Shown here one piece after another: positions 47,905 to 55,855 of a DNA stretch of 64,000 bases. The notes beneath the pieces were generated by a model. That model did no database searches. It was not told the DNA's origin and was given only the letters and a program-made list of their open reading frames with translations. The translations under genes were made by a program, and so were the position numbers. Numbering within the stretch: the first letter of the stretch is position 1; each line of letters starts with the position of its first letter. Origin of the DNA: CAVVST01 sp963750995 (GTDB lineage Bacteria; Acidobacteriota; Vicinamibacteria; Vicinamibacterales; UBA2999); assembly GCA_963750995.1 (NCBI GenBank), contig CAVVST010000002.1:1178001-1242000 (forward strand), given 5' to 3'.

Positions 47905-50900
47905 CTAGAAGCTCAAACGTGTCCCGAGCTGCAGCGTCCGCGGCGCGCGGGCGCTGGAGACGGCGCCGAAGTCCGCGGCGCCGAGCGTGAAGCCGGGAAT
48001 GCTGAAGTTCGCGCGGTTGAACAGGTTGTAGGCCTCGACGCGCACGTCGAACCGGCGGCTCCCGCCGAGTCCGATCGTCTTCTCGAGCGTCAAGTCTGTC
48101 GTCACCACGCCGGGGCCGCGGAGAACCGAGCGAGGCGAATTGCCGAAGGTGAACGGGGCGGGATCGGCGAACGCGCCGGTGTTGAACCAGTGGCTCAGCG
48201 TCCGTTCATCCGCGGGCAACTGCGGATCGCCAATCAGATCAGGCCGCAGCGGACCCGCGGGAAACGCGTTCGTCGTATTCGCTGCGGTGACGACGGTAAA
48301 GGGCGGGCCGGACTGGAGCGTCTGCAGCACACCCACCCGCCAGTTGCCAAACACCGCATCGAGCCCGCGGCGGCCGGTGAACGCCGGCACCTCGTAGAGC
48401 ACGGTCACGACGACGTGGTGCGGCACGTCGGTCGCGCTCCGGGCCCAGTCGAGCTCGCGGTGATAGGCGTCCATGTAGCTGCCAGTCATGCCGTACTCGT
48501 TGGCCGCCTCGGCGTCGTCCATGTAGCGCGAATGCGTGTAGTGCGCGAGGAAGGAGAATCCGTCGGAGAACCGCTTCTGCAGGCGGACGAACCCGGCGTG
48601 ATAGCTCGACTTGCCGATCGACGGGTTGATCAGCCGCACGTCGCTGAACTGCGGGAACGGGCGCAGCCGCTGGGTGTCGCCGGGCCCCATCAGCTCCGTG
48701 GGCACCTGGTTCAATGACAGATCGTTTGCCGTGAGATGCCGGCTGATGTTGCCCATGTAGCCCACCTCCACCAGCGCGCCGTTTCCGGTTTCGTGCTGCA
48801 GGCTGATGTTCCCCTGGTAGGAAATCGGCGCCACCTGGTTCGGATCGAAGAACGCCACAGAGGTATTCGGTCTTGTACCGACCGGCACGGCACCGAATCC
48901 TGGCGTCAGCCCAGGACGGGTGTACGCCGGGAGGCCGTCCCGCAGATAAAACACGCTCTGCGTCGTCGCCTGCGCCGTGACGAAGCTGGCCGAGGTCGAG
49001 AAACCGAGCGCGGCCACGTCGCCAATCGAATTGCTGACGGTCGGGCCATGAAAAACGCCGGCGCCGCCGCGCAGCACGGTGCGCCCCAGCTCGTTGACCT
49101 GGTAGGCGAAGCCCACGCGCGGATCGAAGTTGTTCAGGTCGGTCTTGAAGGCGCGTTCAGGCGTCCCGTCAAGGCCGGCGAACGTGACGACGCCCGGCGT
49201 GCCCGATATCGGATTGATGGCGGTCAGATCGAACGAGTTCTGGCGATTGTTCACTTCGTGCCGCGGAAACTCGGCTTCCCACCGCAGCCCGTAGTTGAGC
49301 GTCAGCCGGTCTCTGAGGCGCCAGTCATCCTGCAGGTAGAGGGCAAGGTAGGAGGCGCGGCTCTGAATGAGGTCCGAGATCTGCACGCTGGCGGCATTCA
49401 CTTCGCCCAGCATGAAGGACGCGAGCGCGTTGCCGGTGTTGGCGGCGCCGAGGTTGCCCGTGATGAGCGGCGAGAACGTCAGGATGCCGGACGATCCGCG
49501 GTCGCGCACCTCGTCGTTCGCGCCCGCGCGATAGTCGACGCCGAACTTGTAGGCATGCCGTCCCCGCGCCAGCGACACGGAATCGAGAATCTGCGTATCG
49601 AGAATCGGGGTCTGGAAGCGCGACACATTGGCGCTGCCAAGCGCGGACAAGGCCACCTGCCCCGACGCGCTGCCGGCGGTCGTCGTCGAAGAGCCGTAGC
49701 CGGCGATGTTGAACGCGGGGAATGCGTGGCTGCTGACGCCTCGCAGTCCGATGGCGCCGGCGAGGTTGGTGCCGAGCCCGGGACGCTGATCGATGAACTT
49801 GCGCCGGAGGTAGGTGACGCGGAGCTCGTTGACGACGTCGGCGCTGAAGACGTGCGTGTGGGCGCCCAGGAGGCTCTGCACCCGTACCGAGCTCGCGCCG
49901 GCGAGCGGATCGGCCACCGCCTCGGGGTACGACCCGGTCACGTTGGTACCGCTGTTGTTGATGTAGTAGCGGATGGTCAGCCAGTCGTCCATGCGGGCGC
50001 GGTGATCGATGCGGCCGAGCAGGATGTCGCGATCGAGCGACGAATCGCTTACGCCCACGTAGTTGTTGGCATTCGTTGACGTGCCACCGCGGTTCGGCAG
50101 CGGGAAGTACTGCAGCGCCGCGAGCGCAACCGGATCGATCCGGTCGCGGGGGATGACGTTGCCGGGAAACGGCTGGCGCGTGGCGGGGTCGTAGACAGCG
50201 ATTGGCGACCCCGTGTTGGTGCGAAGGTCGGAAAAATCGCCGGCGCGGTTCAGGAGCGTCGGGACCGTCGATACGACCGGCTCACTCGTCAACTGGCGCG
50301 TCCGTTCCCAGGATCCGAAGAAGAAGGTCGTCCCGCGCTTCAGCGGACCGCCCAGCGTGCCGCCGAATTGATTGAGACGCATCGGCGGTTTGGTCGGCGC
50401 GAAGAAGTTGCGGGCATTGAGCGCGTCGTTCTGCAGCGATTCGAAGACGCTGCCGCGAAACTCGCTCGTCCCCGAGCGGGTGGACATGGCGACGACGCCG
50501 CCGGTCGAGTGGCCGAACTCCGCCGCGTAGTTGTTGGTGATGACCTTGAATTCCTGCATCGCGTCCACCGGCAGCGTCGTCAGCTGCTGCGGCCGCGTCA
50601 GGCCGACGGCGTTGGTCGCATTGCCGCCGTCGAGGATGAAGTTCTGGTTGCGCGTGCGGCCGCCGGCGACGCTGAACACCGGATAGTTCTCGGCGGTGCC
50701 GACGCCGGTGTCCACCATGATGACGCCGGGCGCGAGCGAGGCCAGCGACGAGGCGGCGCGGTTCGGCAACGGCAGTGCGTCGAGCATCTGGCGCGTCACC
50801 ACCTGGGCGACCGTGGACGTCAACGACTCGACCAGCGGCGGCGCCGCGGCCGACACGTTGACCGTTTCGGACTGGCCGGCAACTGCCAGCATGATGTCGA

Positions 50901-51210
50901 TCGCCAGCGTCTGGCTCACCTGCAGGGTGATCGGCCGGCGAACGACCGGGTCGAAGCCGTCGAGCATCGTCTCGACCCGGTAGGTCCCGGGGACGAGCGC
51001 GGTGACCCGATACAGTCCCTCTTCGTTGGTAAACGTCTCCACGGCGACGCCGGTGTCCTCGTTGACAATGCGGACGGCGACGCCGGGCAGCGCGCCCGCG
51101 GTCGAATCGGTGACCGCCCCGGCAATGGTGCTGGTCCCCGATTGGGCGAGGACCGCCCCGGGCAGCAGGAATGCCGCCAGCAGGGCTAGAGATATCCGCT
51201 TGAGACTCAC
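47905..51210 (-). CDS. Oar-like TonB-dependent receptor (intact)
   Basis: 1101 residues, intact. The signal peptide ends FLLPGAVLAQSG. N-terminal carboxypeptidase-regulatory-like domain (STIAGAVTDSTAGALPGVAV, GLYRVTALVPGTYRVETML). Plug blocks: LDALPLPNRAASSLASLAPG, NQNFILDGGNATNAVGLTRP, MQEFKVITNNYAAEFGHSTG and GVVAMSTRSGTSEFRGSVFE. Barrel blocks: TTFFFGSWERTRQLTSEPVV, RTVLRGGAGVFHGPTVSNSI, YNLFNRANFSIPGFTLGAAD; it ends ARAPRTLQLGTRLSF with terminal Phe. The downstream TauE-type gene is directly adjacent (0 bp). Substrate unknown. SD-like GGAGGAAAG precedes the GTG/ATG region around 51210. Confidence 0.9.
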   Translation of the reverse strand: MSLKRISLALLAAFLLPGAVLAQSGTSTIAGAVTDSTAGALPGVAVRIVNEDTGVAVETFTNEEGLYRVTALVPGTYRVETMLDGFDPVVRRPITLQVSQTLAIDIMLAVAGQSETVNVSAAAPPLVESLTSTVAQVVTRQMLDALPLPNRAASSLASLAPGVIMVDTGVGTAENYPVFSVAGGRTRNQNFILDGGNATNAVGLTRPQQLTTLPVDAMQEFKVITNNYAAEFGHSTGGVVAMSTRSGTSEFRGSVFESLQNDALNARNFFAPTKPPMRLNQFGGTLGGPLKRGTTFFFGSWERTRQLTSEPVVSTVPTLLNRAGDFSDLRTNTGSPIAVYDPATRQPFPGNVIPRDRIDPVALAALQYFPLPNRGGTSTNANNYVGVSDSSLDRDILLGRIDHRARMDDWLTIRYYINNSGTNVTGSYPEAVADPLAGASSVRVQSLLGAHTHVFSADVVNELRVTYLRRKFIDQRPGLGTNLAGAIGLRGVSSHAFPAFNIAGYGSSTTTAGSASGQVALSALGSANVSRFQTPILDTQILDSVSLARGRHAYKFGVDYRAGANDEVRDRGSSGILTFSPLITGNLGAANTGNALASFMLGEVNAASVQISDLIQSRASYLALYLQDDWRLRDRLTLNYGLRWEAEFPRHEVNNRQNSFDLTAINPISGTPGVVTFAGLDGTPERAFKTDLNNFDPRVGFAYQVNELGRTVLRGGAGVFHGPTVSNSIGDVAALGFSTSASFVTAQATTQSVFYLRDGLPAYTRPGLTPGFGAVPVGTRPNTSVAFFDPNQVAPISYQGNISLQHETGNGALVEVGYMGNISRHLTANDLSLNQVPTELMGPGDTQRLRPFPQFSDVRLINPSIGKSSYHAGFVRLQKRFSDGFSFLAHYTHSRYMDDAEAANEYGMTGSYMDAYHRELDWARSATDVPHHVVVTVLYEVPAFTGRRGLDAVFGNWRVGVLQTLQSGPPFTVVTAANTTNAFPAGPLRPDLIGDPQLPADERTLSHWFNTGAFADPAPFTFGNSPRSVLRGPGVVTTDLTLEKTIGLGGSRRFDVRVEAYNLFNRANFSIPGFTLGAADFGAVSSARAPRTLQLGTRLSF

Positions 51211-51459
51211 GCTTTCCTCCGAGAAACAGACGATTAACCTGGATGAACCGGGTCAGCCGATCGACTGGTTGGAGGAAAGAACCGGGGGTGAAGAACTTGA
51301 AAACTGGTCTCTTACCTCGCCGTCGTCGGCCTGATACACGCGCAGCGACAGGCTGCGGGCGCGCAACAGGGACAACAGCAGAGGCGGTAAGAGGCGGTCA
51401 CGGGTCCTAAAGGTTGTACCGTTGACGGTCTCGTCCTGTCAAGCTAGGATCTGAGGACC

Positions 51460-51568
51460 GTGTTGTCCACCTGCTGCCGAGCCTGCGCGTGTTGTTGTAT
51501 GGGGACGAATGTCCCGGCGCTCTCGGTCCGCGGCCTGGGTAATGCATAGACAACCCAGACAACACGCG
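51460..51568 (+). ncRNA. Structured leader upstream of cysD (possible attenuator)
   Basis: The 408-bp gap between the TonB receptor and cysD contains, on the plus strand, two alternative partners for one segment. GTGTTGTC (51460-51467) and CGCGTGTTGT (51486-51495) can each pair perfectly with GACAACACGCG (51558-51568). Between them are small hairpins GGGGAC/GTCCC (51501-51515) and CTGGGT/ACCCAG (51535-51557). Immediately downstream is an intrinsic terminator. Mutually exclusive pairings before a terminator in front of a biosynthetic operon is the layout of a riboswitch or attenuator. I do not recognise a known riboswitch class. The left half of the gap (51211-51420) shows nothing further. Confidence 0.5.
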
Positions 51569-51576
51569 AAGGATCG

Positions 51577-51612
51577 AAAGCCCGGGATGACAAACCCGGG
51601 CTTTTTTGTTTT
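51577..51612 (+). terminator. Intrinsic terminator directly in front of cysD
   Basis: Stem AAAGCCCGGG (51577-51586) with CCCGGGCTTT (51595-51604), 8-nt loop, then TTTTGTTTTTG. It ends 6 bases before the cysD ATG, leaving no room for an RBS. Either cysD is read by antitermination from the leader above, or its translation start differs. Confidence 0.85.
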
Positions 51613-51618
51613 TGACTC

Positions 51619-52557
51619 ATGTCCATTGCCGTCTCTGAACCGAATGTTGCCGTGACGCCGCGGCTCGACCACCTCCGCGCGCTGGAAGCCGAAAGCATCC
51701 ACATCCTGAGGGAAGTGGTGATGGAGTTCGAGCGCCCGGTGATGCTGTACTCGATCGGTAAGGACTCGTCGGTGATGCTGCGGCTGGCGCAGAAGGCCTT
51801 CTATCCCGGCCCGATCCCCTTCCCGCTCCTCCACGTCGACACCACCTACAAGTTCCGCGAGATGATCCAGTTTCGCGACGACATGGCGCGCGCCGTCGGG
51901 GCGCGGCTGATCGTCCACACCAACGACGAGGCGATCGCCGACGGCACGCAGCCGTTCAAGGTCGGGACGCAGCGCTGCTGCGGGCTGCTCAAGACCAAGT
52001 CGCTGCTCGACGCGCTCCAGGCCGGCAACTTCGACGCGGCGATTGGCGGCGCGCGCCGCGACGAAGAGCGCTCGCGCGCGAAGGAACGGGTGTTCTCGGT
52101 CCGCGACGCCAACGGCCAGTGGGATCCGAAGCGCCAGCGGCCCGAGCTGTGGAACCTGCTCAACGGCCGGCTGCGTCCGGGTGAGAGTGTCCGCGTGTTC
52201 CCGCTCTCGAACTGGACCGAGATCGACGTCTGGCAGTACATCAACCTCGAACAGATCCCGATCGTGCCGCTCTACTACGCCAGGGAACGCGAAGTCATCG
52301 TCCGCGGCAATTCGCTGATCGTGCAGGAACAGCCGTTCGTGGTGACGATGCCGGGCGAGAAGCCGCAGGTGGTGAAGTGCCGGATGCGATCGCTCGGCTG
52401 CTCGCCGTGCACCGGGGCCATCCGCTCCGACGCGGACACGGTGCCGAAAATCATCGAGGAGCTGATCTCGACGCGCCAGTCGGAGCGCCAGCTGCGCGTC
52501 ATCGATCACGATCAGGACGGCTCGATGGAACTGAAGAAACGGGAGGGCTACTTCTGA
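51619..52557 (+). CDS. cysD: Sulfate adenylyltransferase subunit 2
   Basis: 312 residues. PP-loop ATPase subunit of ATP sulfurylase, forming APS from ATP and sulfate together with CysN. Landmarks: LDHLRALEAESIHILREVVM, FERPVMLYSIGKDSSVMLRL (PP-loop SxGKDSS ~45-51), FPLLHVDTTYKFREMIQFRD, GTQRCCGLLKTKSLLDALQA, AAIGGARRDEERSRAKERVF, LSNWTEIDVWQYINLEQIPI and MRSLGCSPCTGAIRSDADTV. The start ATG gives a 12-residue extension over the E. coli protein and lacks an RBS because the terminator ends just before it. The TGA overlaps the ATG of cysN (TGATG), so the two are coupled. Confidence 0.95.
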   Translation: MSIAVSEPNVAVTPRLDHLRALEAESIHILREVVMEFERPVMLYSIGKDSSVMLRLAQKAFYPGPIPFPLLHVDTTYKFREMIQFRDDMARAVGARLIVHTNDEAIADGTQPFKVGTQRCCGLLKTKSLLDALQAGNFDAAIGGARRDEERSRAKERVFSVRDANGQWDPKRQRPELWNLLNGRLRPGESVRVFPLSNWTEIDVWQYINLEQIPIVPLYYAREREVIVRGNSLIVQEQPFVVTMPGEKPQVVKCRMRSLGCSPCTGAIRSDADTVPKIIEELISTRQSERQLRVIDHDQDGSMELKKREGYF

Positions 52558-53894
52558 TGTCCGGCCTGCTGCGCATCTGCACGGCCGGCAGCGTGGACGA
52601 CGGGAAGAGCACGCTGATCGGGCGGATGCTGCACGACTCGCAGTCGGTGTTCGAGGACCAGGTGCATTCGGTGCGCACGGCGTCGAAGAACCGCGGCGCC
52701 GGACCGATCGACTTCTCGCTCTTCACCGACGGGCTGAAGGCCGAGCGGGAGCAGGGGATCACGATCGACGTCGCCTATCGCTATTTCGCCACCGCCCGGC
52801 GCAAGTTCATCCTCGCCGACACCCCCGGCCACGAGCAGTACACGCGCAACATGGCGACCGGCGCGTCCACCGCCGACGTCGCGATCCTGCTGGTGGACGC
52901 GAGGCAAGGGGTCAAGGCGCAGTCGCGGCGCCACGCGCGCATCGCCCGCCTGCTCGGCATCTCGGATTTCGTGCTGGCCGTGAACAAGATGGATCTCGTC
53001 GATTTCAGCCGCGACGTGTTCGACGGGATCTGCGACGAGTTCGAAGAAATCCTCGGCAGCGCCCGGTACCACGCCATTCCGCTGAGCGCGCTGCACGGCG
53101 ACAACGTCATCACGTCGAGCGACCGGACGCCATGGTTCGAGGGGCCGAGCCTGCTCGAATACCTCGAGACCGTGGACGTGACGCGCGATCTGACGTCGCT
53201 GCCGTTCCGTTTCCCGGTGCAGCTGGTAAATCGGCCGAACGACGAGTTCCGCGGCTATTCCGGGCAGATTGCCTCGGGCACCGTCCGTGTAGGCAACCGG
53301 GTGGTGGCCTGGCCGTCCGGCCGTTCCGCGCGCGTCAAGCGCATCGTCACCTACGACGGCGATCTCGAGATGGCGTTTGCACCGATGTCGGTGACGATCG
53401 CGCTCGATGACGAGATAGACATCAGCCGCGGTGATTTGCTGACGCAGCAGGGGCAAGGGGGCGGGGGGAAGGGGGAAGACCCTCCGCATGTCGGGCAGCG
53501 ATTCGAGGCCGAAGTGGTGTGGATGGATGAGCGGCCGCTCGATCCGGCGCGGGTCTACCTGTTGAAACACACGACGCGATCGGTGACAGCGGAAGTCAGT
53601 CACGCGCTGCTGCTCAACCAGATCGGCACCGTGACCGTGTCAACCGCGCGGCCCCTGGTGTTCGATCCCTACGAGAGCAATCGCGGGACCGGCAGCTTCA
53701 TCCTGATCGATCCGGCTACGCAGTTCACGGCCGGCGCGGGGATGATCGTCGGCGCGGCCCACAACGGCGGGTCGCGCGGGCCGCAGGCGCCGGTGAGCGC
53801 CGCCGAGCGGCTGGCGCTGGCAGCCCGCCACGCCGGCTCTGACGCCGAGGCGATCGAAGCTGTCCGCAAGGCGCTCGAGGAGATCCTCGGATGA
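52557..53894 (+). CDS. cysN: Sulfate adenylyltransferase subunit 1 (GTPase)
   Basis: 445 residues. EF-Tu-like GTPase that drives APS synthesis. G1 GSVDDGKST (11-19), switch region LKAEREQGITIDVAYRYFAT, G3 LADTPGHEQYTRNMATGAST, G4 AVNKMDLVDFSR; beta-barrel domains follow (NDEFRGYSGQIASGTVRVGN). No APS-kinase (CysC) domain is fused at the C-terminus, as expected for use of an APS reductase. A Gly-rich stretch QQGQGGGGKGEDPPHVG near residue 300 interrupts the barrel linker and is unusual. ATG overlaps the cysD stop, and the stop overlaps the cysH ATG (ATGA), so all three are coupled. Confidence 0.94.
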   Translation: MSGLLRICTAGSVDDGKSTLIGRMLHDSQSVFEDQVHSVRTASKNRGAGPIDFSLFTDGLKAEREQGITIDVAYRYFATARRKFILADTPGHEQYTRNMATGASTADVAILLVDARQGVKAQSRRHARIARLLGISDFVLAVNKMDLVDFSRDVFDGICDEFEEILGSARYHAIPLSALHGDNVITSSDRTPWFEGPSLLEYLETVDVTRDLTSLPFRFPVQLVNRPNDEFRGYSGQIASGTVRVGNRVVAWPSGRSARVKRIVTYDGDLEMAFAPMSVTIALDDEIDISRGDLLTQQGQGGGGKGEDPPHVGQRFEAEVVWMDERPLDPARVYLLKHTTRSVTAEVSHALLLNQIGTVTVSTARPLVFDPYESNRGTGSFILIDPATQFTAGAGMIVGAAHNGGSRGPQAPVSAAERLALAARHAGSDAEAIEAVRKALEEILG

Positions 53895-54517
53895 GCGGCG
53901 ACGTCATCGAACGCGCGCTCGCGTCGGCGGCACGGCCGTGCATCACGTCGAGCTTCCAGGCGGAGTGCATGGTGTTGACGCACATGGTGCGGACCAAGCA
54001 GCCCGGCATCCCGGTGCTGTTCCTCGACACCTTCCATCATTTCGCCGAGACCTTGAAGTACCGCGACGAGATGGCGCAGGCCTGGGGGCTGAACCTGATC
54101 ACGCTGCGCGCGGCCGAGCCGCGCGTGGGGCTGTGGGGGGCGGAGAGCACCGAAGCCTGCTGCGCGCGCCACAAGGTCGGCCCGCTCTTCTCCGCGCTCG
54201 AGGGCTACGACGTCTGGTTTACGGCGCTGCGCCGCGACCAGTCGGCGTCGCGCGCACAGCTCGAGGAGGTCGAACCCTTCCGTCTGCCGAGCGGGAAGAC
54301 GATCCAGCGCGTCGCCCCGCTGGCCGGATGGACGGCCAAGGACGTCTGGGCCTACGCGAAGCAGCACGGCATTCCCCTGCTCCCGCTGTACGACCTCGGC
54401 TACACGAGCATCGGCTGCGAACCGTGCACGTCTCTGCCGCTCGACCCGTCGAACCCGCGCTCGGGACGCTGGCAGGGCCAGAAGCTCGAGTGCGGGATTC
54501 ACATCCAGTCCAAGTAG
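53891..54517 (+). CDS. cysH: Assimilatory APS reductase (4Fe-4S type CysH)
   Basis: 208 residues. Reduces adenylylsulfate to sulfite. The PP-loop-like start CITSSFQAECMVLTHMV and LFLDTFHHFAETLKYRDEM are family blocks. The cluster ligands CC (C90-C91 in ESTEACCARHKVGP) and CxxC (C176, C179 in IGCEPCTSLPLDP) mark the APS-specific, 4Fe-4S type, as opposed to the cluster-free PAPS type. The catalytic Cys is C201 in KLECGIH. WFTALRRDQSASRAQLEEVE binds the substrate. The missing cysC agrees with direct use of APS. Third gene of the overlapping cysD-cysN-cysH unit. Confidence 0.94.
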   Translation: MSGDVIERALASAARPCITSSFQAECMVLTHMVRTKQPGIPVLFLDTFHHFAETLKYRDEMAQAWGLNLITLRAAEPRVGLWGAESTEACCARHKVGPLFSALEGYDVWFTALRRDQSASRAQLEEVEPFRLPSGKTIQRVAPLAGWTAKDVWAYAKQHGIPLLPLYDLGYTSIGCEPCTSLPLDPSNPRSGRWQGQKLECGIHIQSK

Positions 54518-54547
54518 GCACTCAGAAGTCTCAACTCCCAGACCGAC

Positions 54548-54606
54548 GCAATCACAAATCGCAATTTGACGTCACAAATTGTGCCTTGTGGCTTGAGCCT
54601 TGTGCC
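54548..54606. repeat. AT-rich AATCACAAATC stretch followed by TTGTGCCTTG repeat
   Basis: CAATCACAAATCGCAATTTG, then a stretch with attgtgccttgtggcttgagccttgtgccc. Both repeat types that occur separately at 39057 and 39910 are joined here between cysH and the methyltransferase gene. Confidence 0.6.
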
Positions 54607-54629
54607 CTGTCGAGTTATCGTCCTCGTTG

Positions 54630-55850
54630 ATGGGCCCTCACATCCGAGTGAGCGCGGTCCAACGGTGGCTGGCGAGCATCCTCCAGGAGCGCATCGCCCC
54701 TGCTGCTGTACGTGTCGAACTCGCCGACGGCAGCTCCGCTTACGCCGGACCTGAACCCGCATCGGGCTCCCTCGTCGTCCGCGATGCGCGGGTGATCCTC
54801 GGGCTGCTCGTCAACCCGCACCTGTATTTCGGCGAGGCCTACATGGCGGGCCGGCTCGACGTCCGCGGCGGCCTCGAGCGCGTGGTGGAGGCGGTCTCCC
54901 GGCTGAGCTTGCTGCCGTCGCCGATCGAGCGCATCACCTCCCCGCTGAGCGTGGCCAACGACCAGACTCGCGCCCGCCGGAACGTTCATCACCATTACGA
55001 CCTCGGCAACGATTTTTACCAGTCGTGGCTCGACGACCAGATGGTTTACACCTGCGCCTATTTCGAGCATCCCGACGTCTCGCTCGAGGACGCGCAGCGC
55101 GCCAAGCTCGATCTGGTGTGCCGAAAGCTGCGGCTGCAGCCGGGTGAGACCGTGGTCGAGGCCGGATGCGGCTGGGGGGCGCTCGCGCTCCACATGGCGC
55201 GCGCCTACGGCGTGCGCGTCAAGGCCTTCAACGTCTCACGCGAGCAGATCGAGTACGCGCGCGAACGGGCCGCCCGCGAAGGGCTCGCGTCGCAGGTCGA
55301 GTTCATCGACGACGACTATCGCAACGTGGCCGGGGAGTACGACGCGTTCGTCTCGATCGGGATGCTGGAGCACGTCGGCCTGAAGCACTTCGGCAGCCTG
55401 GCCGAGGTGCTGACGCGCGTGCTGCGGCGCGCGCGCGGCCGCGGGCTGCTTCATTTCATCGGCCGCGACATTCCGCGTCCCCTCAACGCCTGGGTGGTGC
55501 GGCGCATCTTTCCCGGCGCCTACCCCCCGACGCTCGCAGACGTGGCCACCAGGGTTCTCGGGCCGGCGCGGATGTCGATCGTGGACGTCGAGAACCTGCG
55601 GCTGCACTATGCGCTGACGCTCGCGCACTGGGGCACACGGTTCGCCGCGATCGAGCAGCAGGTGCGCGGGCGCTACGGCGAGCCGTTCAGGCGCGCCTGG
55701 GAGCTGTACCTGGCAGGGTCCGAAGCCGCGTTTGCGGTGGGCACCCTGCAACTCTTTCAGATCGTCTTCTCGCCGCTGGAGACGGACCCACCGTACTGGG
55801 TACGCGCGGAGATGTACGGCCCCTCGATCCCCGACCAGAGCGGCCATTGA
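54630..55850 (+). CDS. Cyclopropane-fatty-acid synthase-type methyltransferase
   Basis: 406 residues from ATG 54630 (an open TTG at 54600 has no support). N-terminal part LVVRDARVILGLLVNPHLYF, GEAYMAGRLDVRGGLERVVE; then the CFA core RRNVHHHYDLGNDFYQSWLD, YTCAYFEHPDVSLEDAQRAK. SAM motif I VVEAGCGWGALALHMARAYG, then VSREQIEYARERAAREGL, ISIGMLEHVG-like block VSIGMLEHVGLKHFG and FHFIGRD-type LLHFIGRDIPRPLNAWVVRR. Such enzymes methylate unsaturated phospholipid chains or related lipids. The FAD-reductase gene follows within 6 bp (or overlaps, if a TTG start is used), so the two likely act together on lipids. Confidence 0.87.
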   Translation: MGPHIRVSAVQRWLASILQERIAPAAVRVELADGSSAYAGPEPASGSLVVRDARVILGLLVNPHLYFGEAYMAGRLDVRGGLERVVEAVSRLSLLPSPIERITSPLSVANDQTRARRNVHHHYDLGNDFYQSWLDDQMVYTCAYFEHPDVSLEDAQRAKLDLVCRKLRLQPGETVVEAGCGWGALALHMARAYGVRVKAFNVSREQIEYARERAAREGLASQVEFIDDDYRNVAGEYDAFVSIGMLEHVGLKHFGSLAEVLTRVLRRARGRGLLHFIGRDIPRPLNAWVVRRIFPGAYPPTLADVATRVLGPARMSIVDVENLRLHYALTLAHWGTRFAAIEQQVRGRYGEPFRRAWELYLAGSEAAFAVGTLQLFQIVFSPLETDPPYWVRAEMYGPSIPDQSGH

Positions 55851-55855
55851 TCGGC

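Noticed and set aside
46948..48717. 589-codon plus-strand frame across the TauE and TonB genes
   Set aside because: Crosses two real minus-strand genes and repeat DNA; composition (Arg/His/Glu-rich) is that of an antisense shadow.
51300..51400. Possible S-box (SAM-I) riboswitch near TCTTACC...GGTAAGAG
   Set aside because: Only the outer complementary ends (CTCTTACC / GGTAAGAG) suggest it; the conserved GGxxxxAUGAAACCYGGCAACC-type core is absent on both strands.
53449..53500. Frame break in cysN at the G-rich run
   Set aside because: The frame stays open and the EF-Tu-like barrel continues in phase on both sides, so it is an in-frame insert and not a shift.
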